The notes under the pieces: model-generated | What the model was told of the DNA's origin: nothing | What the model saw: the letters and a program-made list of their open reading frames with translations, nothing else | The model's database searches: none | Origin: Micromussa lordhowensis | Lineage: Eukaryota > Cnidaria > Anthozoa > Scleractinia > Lobophylliidae | Direction: 5' to 3' | Length of the DNA: 64,000 nt | Assembly (NCBI GenBank): GCA_964020085.1 | Contig: OZ026607.1 | Coordinates: 20,743,106-20,807,105 of the forward strand | Program-made: the position numbers and the translations under genes | Shown here: piece after piece, positions 34,873 through 45,796 of the stretch | Position numbering within the stretch: position 1 is the first letter of the stretch | Layout: each line of letters opens with the position of its first letter

Positions 34873-34948
34873 ATGTTTTATTGCGGATTGATGTTCATCG
34901 GAATCGTAATTCTACAAGCTTGGCCGAATGAAGGCATCTCACAGTCAA
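34873..34948 (+). CDS. Gene C exon 1, shortened signal peptide
   Basis: MFYCGLMFIGIVILQAW then GISQS, ending phase 1 at cagtcaa|gtacgt. The frame is open upstream (the REHFKPG block is still readable), but there is no Met because the ancestral ATG near 34823 is ATA. Confidence 0.65.
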
Positions 34949-37900
34949 GTACGTATAATCATAAGATACCCAACTTAATTTTGCAAGAAACAATGATGTT
35001 CCAATTTCGGCCATATAAAATGTCTTGTGAAACAAGTTTTGTTTCAGTTCTGTATCGCTATTCTATCGCTCACTCAGAAACAGAGTCCATGACAACATTG
35101 TCAGGAAATATCGATTGCATCGAAAAAAATATCTCTGACTAGAATGTGTACCTTTTCGATAACAGAAGGTCTCCTTTTTGACAGGCTTAATAATATACAT
35201 GAAAAAATTAATCAGCTCTGATTGGCTAAGAAATTTAGAGCAGGAGTGCAAATTTGTAACATGAGTGCAAATTTGAAAGAAGAGTGCAAATTTAAAACAC
35301 GGGTGCAATTTTTAAACATATGTGCAAATTTGTGACACGGGGGCAAATTTGTAGCACGAGGGTAAATTTATAACATGAGTGCAAATTCGAAACACGAGTG
35401 AAAATTGGAAACGCCGATGCCAATTTGTAACACGGGTGCAAACTACAAACGGGTTCCGATTGGCTCATAAACAATAGAAACCACTGAGAGCCAATCACAT
35501 AAGAGCTGTTTCTATAGAAAATATTGGCGGTAATTCTGAGATTAGATGCAGGAAAAAATGGCGGGGCTTTTCAGCAAGTGACGATTTAGTTTTGCTAGTG
35601 TAAAAATAATAGAACAATTGGGAAACAAAAACCTGAATACAGTGAAAAGTACTGCCTTCTGGCTATACGTGTGGAAAGCGTGGCGTGAAGAGGAAAAGAT
35701 CGACAACAAATCGAGAAAAAGGAGCCTAAAAAACTAATCGAAACTTTCTACGCTGAAGTTAAAAACAAGATCATTCTGATAGAACAGTTTACTTTTGCTG
35801 ATTGTAGTACACCAAGTTTTCTTTATAAGTTGTTTGAAGTCAATCCATTCACGTTTCCAAGTTGATAGTTGAATGAATTGTCAATGATGGCGTTGTGAAA
35901 GTTTGAATTTGACAAACGCTGTAATATGTTTCAGCCAATCAGTTGAATGAACTTCAAATAAAAGCGCGCTGTCAAAATTTCCCTTAATTTAAAATTGGCG
36001 TAATTTTCTGTCCACTTTTTTTTTAAATTGCTACAAATAGTCAGTCTTTACTTGTGATTATTTCACCAAATTGCACTCGAAATCACGCGACTAACTATAC
36101 AAATATCAAGGTGAACCCTAACAAAATCTAAAGATAAATCTTTTACGAAGTAATGTTGACAACGCAGAGGTAGTGCCGTTAACGTTACCATGGTTTCTAA
36201 GACTACAGACGACGGTTTCAACTACTGTCGTACAAGTTTAGAGCTAATATTTTACGGCCTTCCCTGTACTAAACTCTTCAACAATCATGGCTAGAATTTT
36301 AAAAGTTCTATTCCTAAGCTATTGAAGTCATTTATCGGGTTTATTGTTCTAGAGGATCAATCAATCAATCAATAAACTTTATTTAATCTCGAATTTACAG
36401 TGTAGCACTCAAGTGCTAATATCTTCGAGCTAACTACATTAATAAATAACTATAATAAAAAGTTAATTCTATAACAAATAACATAATTAACTACTTAGAC
36501 ACTAACTTACAAATTATCGTGATGTAGAAAGGTTTGCGGTTCCTGCCCCTTTAAGTAAATTATTGTTCCCAGTAGATATCAGTCGTCGAAAAGAAGTAAA
36601 ATCAGAAATAGTGCGGTAATGGTCAGGAAGAGAATTCCAAGTTGTTGCTGCCAAGTAACTAAAGGAGGATGTCTCACAGATTTCATATATTAGTTATATG
36701 GCAACCCTTCTTGCCTAATGTGACAGATATTCACGAAATACATTTTGCGCAGGGCTCTGCACTGTTTGTTAAGTCAGCTGAACAGCTTGTTGTATGCAGA
36801 CGGCTGTATCTCTCAAAAAATTGGCTGCATGAGCTGTGTTTTATGATTGCAGCGATATTGCGATTGCAACCTATTTGCCTGGGCGCCTCAGCTCGCACGA
36901 AAATGAATATTAGAGCTCTAATCTAGAGACCTTCTCACGCAATACATGTATACAACGAGAACCGCAAGCTATGCAGGTTGTTTTTTACAACTTGACTTCT
37001 CTAATAAATGCTCATCTAGTCTTTTCTACACACAGATACAACGGCATTACATCCGTATGAACCAGTCGGTTGTTTCAAAGATAGAAGATATCGACGTGCA
37101 TTTCCAAAATTAGTCGATAAGTACCCTGCCATGATCAACGACAATGATATGGCCAATTCACTCGCAGCCATAATTCACGCGTGTGCGACTGAAGTTTATA
37201 AGAATGGCTTCTGGTATTTTGGCGTGGAATATCACCATCAGTGCTGGAGTGGAGTGAACGGTAGCTTAACTTACAATAGAAATGGACCATCCCACGGATG
37301 CTTGTTCGATCAGGGCGTGGGAACTGTATGGACCATATTTGTTTACCGCTTTGTTGAAGGTTAGTTACTAGAGGGTCACATTACAGAGTATTCAGTATCC
37401 TAACACTTCACAATTCTAATAGTCTGGGATTTACGTGTAGTGCCGTGATGCAATATAATGGTACCCAGGCTCCTGCACTGTCGGGGGAGTGCAAAGAAAT
37501 ATCATTAGTTGTAGGTTGATGAAGAAAAATTGCCGTTTTATTCATTATTGTTAACTTTTGACCAAACATTTAATTTAGTTTTTTGCCATCTGAGATAAGC
37601 TTTTGCATTCCTTTTACCAGTATAGTATGACCAGGACCTTTCTGTGTTCAGGACATTTCAGTTTTTTCTGTGACTCATTCTTGTTTGGGGTGTTGTTGAA
37701 CGATGAGGCAAATTATCAGAAGATGACTGCTTTCTGGTGATAAAAATTTCAACCCTTAAGTTTTGCGCACTAATATTATGACTCCACGAACAGCCTCTCC
37801 ATTGTCAGTGAAAATCTAATATTCTTGATATCTATTTTTAAACAAGTTTTTAAATTTTAAACTTTAAGGTTTTAAATACCCTTAAATTGTGCTTACTTGC

Positions 37901-40900
37901 TTAAATTGTGCTTACAGCATTCGGGCCATCCCCAGTCGACTGATCTAAATATTAATTTCCGTTAGGGATCAAAATTCGTATTTGTATTTGTGTATTTGAT
38001 CAGACTGTTGGCTTCTCCTGCTCCCTTATGGGAATACTGAATAAAACCGTGAACCTTTTTGTCGTGATCTGTGAACACTTTTGTACGAAAGCCTTGCACA
38101 TTGACTTTAAAGCATGCGGTAATCATTCTTTTTTTTGCAATTCAAAACTTTCATGTCATGGATTGTCTCTTCTAATCATAAGTCAATGGTAGCAGTTGGA
38201 GTCAGTGGTCGTCATGGCAACCATGCAGCGTAACGTGTGGAGGGGGGAACAGAACACGTGCTCGGACATGCTCTAATCCAGCGCCAAAATGGAACGGAAT
38301 GGATTGCCCTGGGGCAAATATATCCACAGAAAGCTGCAATTTGCACCAATGTAAAGGTACGTAGATGTGCTTATTTGAATTTTTTAAAATTTTCCTTAAA
38401 GTGTATTTGAAAACAATTTTTTTATTTGCTTGATGGAATCTACTTGGCGACATGAAATGGAAATCGAAAATGGATATATATCGTTTTGTTCTCACTACGC
38501 CTTAGCCATCAGTAGACGCAGTGAAACCTTACTTCCAATTGTGTGAGGTGTTAGGACATGAGATCAGCTTGGCCGACTTTAAAACAAGACTTTTTTTACT
38601 ATTTTGAACCAAAATTGGAACTACACGAGAGTGCCTAATTCCTAGTACATTTCACTTATTTTTTTCTATTTGTTTCGTTCGAAAGATATGTCCAGCTACG
38701 TTCTTGTTTTAGCTTTAGGGCCTAACTAGTCTCAGGCTTCCACCTCGCGCGATTTCCGACCCAACCGAGAGTGATTTTGTTTTTTATTTCCACATAACGA
38801 TCTAGTGCATATTTTTCCAACGACTCTTTATTTTTTACGATTATTTTACAAATAGAGATATTACTTACAATATTAACTTACTACTACATACAATACTAAC
38901 ACTACTTCTACTACTACACTACTTACTCCACTAATGCTTGTTCCAATATTCCATCTGGTAAACACAAAATACATCTTTCATTTACACTTTTACTTTATAC
39001 GCTGTTTTGGCGTTCCGGGCTAGAATTTGTTTCCTCTTCAACTTGGAGCTGAGTTAGTTTTTGGTGTGTGACTCTGAGTCTCAAGCATACACTCGAACCC
39101 TCGTTTATACGGACAACAAAGCAAACTAACTGAGAGTCTGTGTTATGGAGGTGTCCTTGCAGTGAGAAGAAATTCCACCGTATATTATCTAAATACTAAT
39201 TAAGACGTACAGCTATGAAATGTAGTAGCTACATCGTCGATGTTTCTGTTTAACAATTGTTGTCATGGTAAACCAGTTTAAACCTTGTATGGTTTTTCTA
39301 TGTTGTTTTCTGTCCACAAAGGTATATTAAAAGAAAAATTAAACATTGTTCTGAGCTTGCAAAATTATTTACAAGCGACAGTGACTTGTCAATAATGATA
39401 TCAAAGAGTATGAAATAGACTGGCTCTCGTTCAAAAACAAAACAAAATTATAATAAAATATTATTGTAAAAGAAGTAAATTCGTTATCTGCATGGTGTTG
39501 TCGCATTTGGTTTTTTATTGTATCCACACTCTGTAGGAGGTAATCTCCTTCACAGCACCAACACTGGGGAATCGTCTTTGCCACTGGTAGCGAAGATCTT
39601 GGGCAGCTCCATTTTGGTTTTGCTTTGCTTAAGCGGAGTACTATGGTTTGTGTTGAAATATCGTAGAAAGCGGAGCCGGTGAGTATGGAGAACACTCTTG
39701 GTCTGCTTTAGATGCATGCCGGGTAATGCAGCCACGTGGTTCAGCTGAGAAGAAGCTAATGAATTAGGACAGGGCTATTTAATCTCATGAATAATTATTC
39801 AAGGATAGGAATGAAAAAATTCAGTTATGAATTCATCTGAGTGAGGTTTGAAGTTTTATCAACACAATAAACATTATTAGGCCATGGTCTAGACCACAAA
39901 AAACTAAGTAACAACAATAAATATAGATAAACAAAAGAGCACAAAAATATATATATATTCTCCAATCTTGTGCCACATAGCTAAAGAAACTGCGAGAAAG
40001 AATTCTACAGAAATTGTTCTATTATTTCTTGATTATACATTGTGAGAAGTATTTGTTTAAAGCTCAAGTTCTTGATTCTTTTATACATGTTTTCAGATCC
40101 AATTCAGAACTCTTCCAGGATCCTCGGGAAGTCCGTTTTGATGACGTTACCTTGCAAAAGATTATTGGAGAAGGAGCGTTTGGGAAAGTATACAGTGCAA
40201 GGCTTTTAAAACAAACTATGAAGGCTGGAAAAGGACGGACATCTCCGCAGCGCAAGACGGACAAAGAACAGCAACAAATGAAGATGGGCCTGACTGTTGC
40301 TGTGAAAATGTTGCAAAGTACGATTTGCTTATGTCAGTGTTATATACTCGAAACTCAACTCCTTTAACGACTTCGATATTTAAGGAATTTTCAGTCTTTA
40401 TAATGATGCCTCCAGCAAAAAAGAATGAAGAAAACCAGATATCAATGCGTTTCCCGTCAGACTTTCCCGCCCTTTTTCCTAGCTTACAAGGGATTCAGAA
40501 ACATATCTCTCAGACGATTATTAAATCGGTAATCGAGCTCACAAAGTTTACAGGTTTATCACATAGAACTCTACGAAAGATTGAAAACGCCGTTTACCGT
40601 TCCATTTGCAAATATCTGCATGGGTTCCGGAGATAAGTTTCAAAAATGAGTAAAATATGCAAATGAGATGACTGATCACGCCATACAGTCAACCAAATAT
40701 TACATATTACATCAAGCATATAAATAGAGTTATCTCGGTCAATTTGCGGCAGAAACCATTGAAACTTGGTAGGATAAAAGTTCTAGATGCAACACACATT
40801 AAGGCTCAGATTTGAATGATGCGATTTTCGTCGTAGTAGTACTTTGAAACTACCATTTAAAGTTTTTATGTTGGTAAAATGCCGGGGTCGCAGAGTGATA

Positions 40901-43710
40901 TATTTTGAGTTTACCATTAGCGACTTTCATATAACCCGCAATGCATTTTGTTTTCCCCACAAAAGTTTGCATAAACTATTGTTTTCAAATACACTTGAGA
41001 ATAGATGACAATAGTTTATGCAAAATTTTGTGGGGAAAAGCAAATGCATTGTGGGTTATATGAAAGTCGCTGATTGTGGTAATTTCTTGAAATAGACGTA
41101 AAAATGGGATAGCGTTTATTTTTTTCGGTTTTATTGGCCGTGTATTTGTTAGTTATTATGTTTAAAAATTGTAATGACTAATGCTTTCAATTTGTGCTAT
41201 CCTAGATGGTGCCACAGAAGAACAAATGCAAGAATTCCTAGAGGAAATACAGCTCATGAAACAAATCGGGTATCACCCGAACATATTGAATTTATTGGCC
41301 TGCTGTACTATAACAAATCCCATGTTCCTTGTTGTGGAGTTTGCAAAGAATGGGGATTTACTTCACTACCTCAGGAAAAGACGAAAGCAGGTAAAGTGAG
41401 ATAATTGAAAATTGTACCTGACTTTTAATTTGGTCAGTAAGTTTTAGAAAACCGGCCTACTCAATTACCAAGACTACTATTTATTGACTTAATTCGATAC
41501 GATTTAACCTCTCTTCAATGCAATGGCTTCTGTCTCCAAGGTTATGTTGTGGAGACCTCAGAAGTTTGAATGTATTTTCTAAGTTGTGAAAATTTGGAAA
41601 CACGAGTAAATTAGAATGTCCTGGCGCCGTTGAACGGGTGCAGAACAGTAATTTAGACACCTTTGGAATTGTTTGGGCTGTTGTTTCCCGCTGGTTATCT
41701 ACTTAGAGTTTCCTTTGAAACACGTGGGAAGTCTTCATAATCAATTCGTTTTCCTAGGCTGGATATAAACCAAATTTCTTTAAATGCGAGTTTCAAGAAA
41801 GCATCTCGCCCGAATGACGCAAACAAACCATGAACATAACAAACGTTTTAAAAGGACCTTACTCCATCATTCTGAAGATTCTCCTGCATCATAAAGTGAG
41901 CAGAAGAGTACCCCCACCCCCACCGTCACTTTCATAGGTTTTTGTCAGGTTTCTCCTACATGTATCCTGCATACGGTGGTTGCGCCTTCACAGCCGAGCT
42001 CCGAATCAACACGATAATAGTCTTTTTCTTTGCAGCTAACAGAAATAACGACAATATTTAGAATGCTCTAGCCTCTTTCAATACTTAACTATAAAATTCT
42101 GGGTGTAAATTGACGAACAACAACACATTTTTGTTTAAAATGACACAACCTATTGTTCTACCTGGCGACAGTCGACGAACTACGAGCAACGAGAGAGTTG
42201 CAGGGCGCAGGCAACCCAGTTTCGGCGCCAAATTAAAAGCTTCACTTGAAGACAAAATGTTCCATATTTTTCTTATTTTACAATCTGTTTTGGTTTTTTG
42301 AGGTTTGTAAAACCCTTTTTGTGTCTATTCAATGGTATCTCTAGTAAAAAACGTTGCCCGACTTCAAATGCCTTCGCTGTTTTAACTGTTAACATCGGTG
42401 CAGTACACTTTTTCCCGCTTGCTGAATCCTGATTGGTCAATTCAAATTTCACACCGACCGTAATATAATTTGTGAGTACCCATAATACTTTTAGGTGGAG
42501 AGAGACATTCGAGCGTAAAGACACTTGCCAGAGAAAATGCCTCACACACCATAGAACTTTCGACTAATTTGTTTTACTTTTTAGAACAAACAAGCTTTTG
42601 AAGCGACGGAAGATGCAGCACTTCAGCACTCAATATATCAAACAAAAGGAGTCATAAATGAAGGGAGCTTATATGAAGTAATTATTCTCGTTTATTCGCT
42701 TTGTAATTTTTAGTCCATGCGAAAAGGGAGACTGACGCCACGTAGGTCTACGTATCAATCGAAAATGTTTACAATTTTGAACCATATTGGAACAACGCTT
42801 TAGCGTCTAATTCCTACTATATTTCACTTGATTGGTTTCGCTTTTATTGGTTTAGTTTGAAAAATATCTCAATTTAAGTTATTCTTTTGAGGCTTTTCCT
42901 GACTATCCCCAGACCTCCGCCTTATGCGGCTTAGTGAAATTGCCTGTGTTCAGAAGGCTAAAACGCGGTGAAAAAGCAATGATGTCCAATTTTATTTTTT
43001 GATTTCTAAATTAAGATGTCTTGTAGATTCCATCAAGCAAATAAAACAATTTCTGTCATATACACTTTAAAAAATTTATTTTTTTCTTTTCAGGGCCGCG
43101 ACAATACGAGATGTGCAGATATTTCTTATCGGAGTATCAAGACTGATACTGACAACTTACATGACGATGATACTCTCACACCCGCTGACCTAATGACGTT
43201 CGCATGGCAGATAGCGAAGGGAATGGTACGAGCTGGATTACATGCATCATGAAACGATTGGTCAATATGTTTACAATTTGCAATATTAAGATTAATGCTT
43301 TGATGGCCTTTTTGACAAATTGTTGTTTTCCTCTTCATCAACAACTTCTTTTGCGCCTTCCGCAGTGATCAAAATTTCCCTCTTTTATTGTATGTAGGAG
43401 TTTCTGTCAAGGAAAGGATTCGTCCATCGTGACCTTGCGGCGAGAAATGTACTCGTTTGTGAAGGCAAGCTAGTCAAGATAGCCGACTTTGGATTGTCGC
43501 GTAACGTGTACGCTGGGAGAGTGTACCATTCTACAAAGACCAGAAAACTGCCAATCAAATGGATGTCACCAGAATCCATTCACGATCAAGTGTTCACGGC
43601 AGAAAGCGACGTGTAAGTTTAAAAGTATCACCCGAGGGGAGTTGGTGACGTTCTAATAAGCGAATTTGGTTTTATCAACTGGGTTGATAAAACCAAATTA
43701 TCTTGTAATA

Positions 43711-43747
<37 letters not shown>

Positions 43748-44823
43748 TGCCCCCTGTGTTCTAATAAGCGGTTTTAATCAAATCCAAATTAAATTAACCG
43801 CTACATACGGAGTTTGCTGATTTGGGTATCTTAGTTAAATATATTCTACCGTTTTTAGGCTACAGTTATTGTTTAGAAATAATTTGGCGAGAAAAGTGGT
43901 CAGAAGATAATTACATTTGCAGTGCTCACAATTCAAAACCGACATTGTAACGTGCTGGCTAAGATGGAGTAGCCAAGTATCGAATTGAATTTTGATCAAA
44001 TATGATAAACAAGGATATCTCAGCCAATTTAACGTTATGTCTTTCTATTAATCATGACTATATCTTAACAGGTGGGCGTATGGTATTCTACTTTGGGAGA
44101 TTTTAACAACCGGTTAGTTATTACTCTTTCTTTGGACGAGACATTTTGGAATCTATGTACCCTTGGCTGGTTTCAGAAGTTTACTAATTTTTTAGGCTTC
44201 TTTGCAATTACGCATGCCACAGTTTACTTACTTATAAACACAACTGCTTGGATCAGTTCATCACTCCATGTTCTACTTGGCTGTAGTTCAGAAGGGCTAT
44301 GAATGATCTCACTTATAAATACAATTGAATATCTTCAAGAAAGTGCGAAGTATTGAAATCGGGGCTTGGACTTGAGTCCGGGATCTGCCAGCGCCTAAGA
44401 ACATGCTATCGCTGCCCCATAAACTGATCTTTTTCTTTGATCTCCTTCTTTCTTTGTATCTCTAGGTGGGACGCCATACCCTACAATGAGTAATCGCGAA
44501 CTTTTTGGAGCTCTTAAAGCTGGTTACAGAATGGAAAAACCACAGATGTGCTCGGATGAAATGTAAGCTTTTCATTTCAACCCGTTCTTTTCATGAAATG
44601 ATAACTGACACCTTCCACTCTTCTTCCCAGGTATGAGTTGATGCGAGAGTGTTGGAAAGAAGAACCCACTGAAAGGCCATTGTTCACTGTCATACGGGAA
44701 CAAGTTGAACGGATGATGTTACACCATTGTCCTTATTTGGATATGGCTGACGCAAAGTATAGTTACGCACCATGTTATGACGTTGATAGTGACAAAGAAA
44801 CGGAACTAGAAAGCACTTTGTAA
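34873..44823 (+). CDS. Receptor tyrosine kinase C (WSC-TSP1-TM-kinase), complete
   Basis: Smallest ectodomain of the cluster. Exons: 34873-34948 signal; 37036-37359 WSC-like; 38183-38356 TSP1; 39537-39678 transmembrane; kinase 40097-40317, 41206-41390, 42585-42677, 43094-43225, 43398-43612, 44072-44112, 44466-44562 and 44631-44823 (stop TAA). The total is 1893 nt (630 codons plus stop), with every phase consistent. Motifs: GEGAFGKVY, VAVKML, HRDLAARN, ADFGLSR, KLPIKWMSPE, WAYGILLWEI, CWKEEPTERPLF. Catalytic residues are intact. The 5' end uses an internal ATG because the start used in A and B has become ATA with a nearby indel. Confidence 0.87.
35220..35455. repeat. Degenerate 20-bp minisatellite
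   Basis: About 11 units of the form GAGTGCAAATTTGTAACAC, spaced near 20 bp, in gene C intron 1. TGCAAAT is the best-kept part. Confidence 0.8.
36355..36660. repeat. Probable dispersed repeat with (ATCA)n end
   Basis: Begins with tandem ATCA followed by ATAAACTTTATTTAA and an AT-rich body. This resembles ends of dispersed elements in cnidarian genomes. The family is not identified. Confidence 0.4.
37036..37359 (+). CDS. Gene C exon 2, WSC-like module
   Basis: 324-nt phase 1-1 exon: HPYEPVGCFKD, YFGVEYHHQCWSG, FVYRFVEG. It is two codons longer than the modules of B, in the loop after GCFKD. Confidence 0.82.
38183..38356 (+). CDS. Gene C exon 3, TSP1 module
   Basis: 174-nt exon with WSQWSSWQPCSVTCGGG and ESCNLHQC. 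One extra Ser codon lies before the first Trp. The acceptor is the weaker atcataag. Confidence 0.85.
39537..39678 (+). CDS. Gene C exon 4, transmembrane segment
   Basis: Stalk STNTGESSLPL, helix ILGSSILVLLCLSGVLWFVL, basic KYRRKRSR. Acceptor ctctgtag, donor agccg|gtgag. Confidence 0.85.
40097..44823 (+). CDS. Gene C kinase-domain exons 5-12
   Basis: 40097-40317 carries the glycine loop and the charged insert (RKTDKEQQQMKMGL) before VAVKML. 41206-41390, 42585-42677 (insert with SIYQT and SLYE tyrosines), 43094-43225 and 43398-43612 (HRDLAARN, ADFG, VYHST) continue the domain. 44072-44112, 44466-44562 and 44631-44823 complete the C-lobe and a tail ending ELESTL, as in gene B. Confidence 0.87.
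40919..41071. repeat. MITE with 64-nt inverted arms in gene C intron
   Basis: Arms 40919-40982 and 41008-41071 (AGCGACTTTCATATAACCC outermost) are reverse complements with a few mismatches, around a 25-nt loop. Confidence 0.82.
41990..42240 (+). mobile_element. Partial LTR plus leader copy of the Ty3/gypsy-type element
   Basis: Matches the reverse complement of about 45370-45130: ACACGATAATAGTC-TTTTTCTT, GCAGCTAACA, AATTCTGGGT, AAATGACACAAC, CTACCTGGCGACAG. It is an inserted fragment in the gene C intron, in the orientation opposite to the copy right of the gene. Confidence 0.6.
43663..43699. repeat. Short palindrome in gene C intron
   Basis: AATTTGGTTTTATCAAC and its reverse complement are separated by a few bases, forming a tight hairpin. 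Confidence 0.7.
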
Positions 44824-45129
44824 CTTGTCTTACATGCTGATTTGCATGTAAAATGTTTGGACATGATTAAAAGTTGGCATTCTGTACGTTTCTCAGCCGT
44901 TGTTGTTTCCAAAGTACGGCTTGCAGTATCTCTTGCAGACAGCAACAAACAAATCGTGTTCATTACGAAATTATATATGCCTAAAAATAGCCAAAACAAT
45001 GAATACCGCTAAAAGTTCCTGAAGTACCCGCCACTTCAGTCAAGGAATATTTCAGGGAGTATAGAGTGGCATTTGGTAAAGTAACGTGAGGTAATATTTC
45101 GTATGGCACGTCAAAGGACCATTCGAACA

Positions 45130-45601
45130 TTTTGTGTCTCGCTCGCTCGTTGACCGCTGTCGCCAGGTAGGAAAATAGTTGTGTCATTTAAAAGAAAATT
45201 AAATATGGTATTCCTCGTCAAATCAAACCCAGAATTCTCGAGTTCAGCCTTAGAAGAAGCCAGACCAACTTTAGTACTGTCTTCATTTTTTGTTAGCTGC
45301 GAAGAAAAAGACTATTATCGTGTCGTTTCGGTAGGACAGCTCGATTTCGACTACCGCTCGTACTGCGGGCACAGCCACCGTAGACATCAAGCAAATCATT
45401 TTTTCGCCGGTTCTTTTTTTGAGTCGGGAGGCATAACAAAACACTTAGTGGTTGGCCCTGTCGGGAAATGGAGTCTAGAACATGTATTCCTTGACTAGCT
45501 TCTTTAATCGTGTTGAGTTCTGTTCAAGCGAAAATGATTACAAGATGCAAAAAGGGCGCGCATGCCCATATATGGTCTGTAACGTTACACATACTGTGAC
45601 A
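45130..45601 (-). mobile_element. Probable 3' LTR of a Ty3/gypsy-type retrotransposon
   Basis: On the minus strand a purine tract (AAAAAGAGGGGG, 45614-45603) is followed at once by TGTCACAG at 45601, the expected arrangement of polypurine tract and LTR start. The other LTR end was not fixed. A GGCGACAG sequence, possibly primer-binding-site-like, lies near 45150-45160. Plus-strand open frame 45181-45498 is antisense to this region. Confidence 0.55.
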
Positions 45602-45796
45602 TCCCCCTCTTTTTGTTGATAAAAAAGCCTAATTACATGGAAACAAATCGGTAGAAAGAATATGATAATCACTGTTAATTGAATCCAACAAGTGTCTATC
45701 AAATGACAACAGGAACCCTAACAGTTTCATGGATGTAGTATGAACCCAAATATCAATAAAGAAAAGTTTCATTTGCAAGTCTCTGTTTGTCTCTAT

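Noticed and set aside
45181..45498. Plus-strand 105-codon open frame
   Set aside because: It lies antisense within the probable LTR and is homologous to the repeat at 41990-42240, with no known domain.
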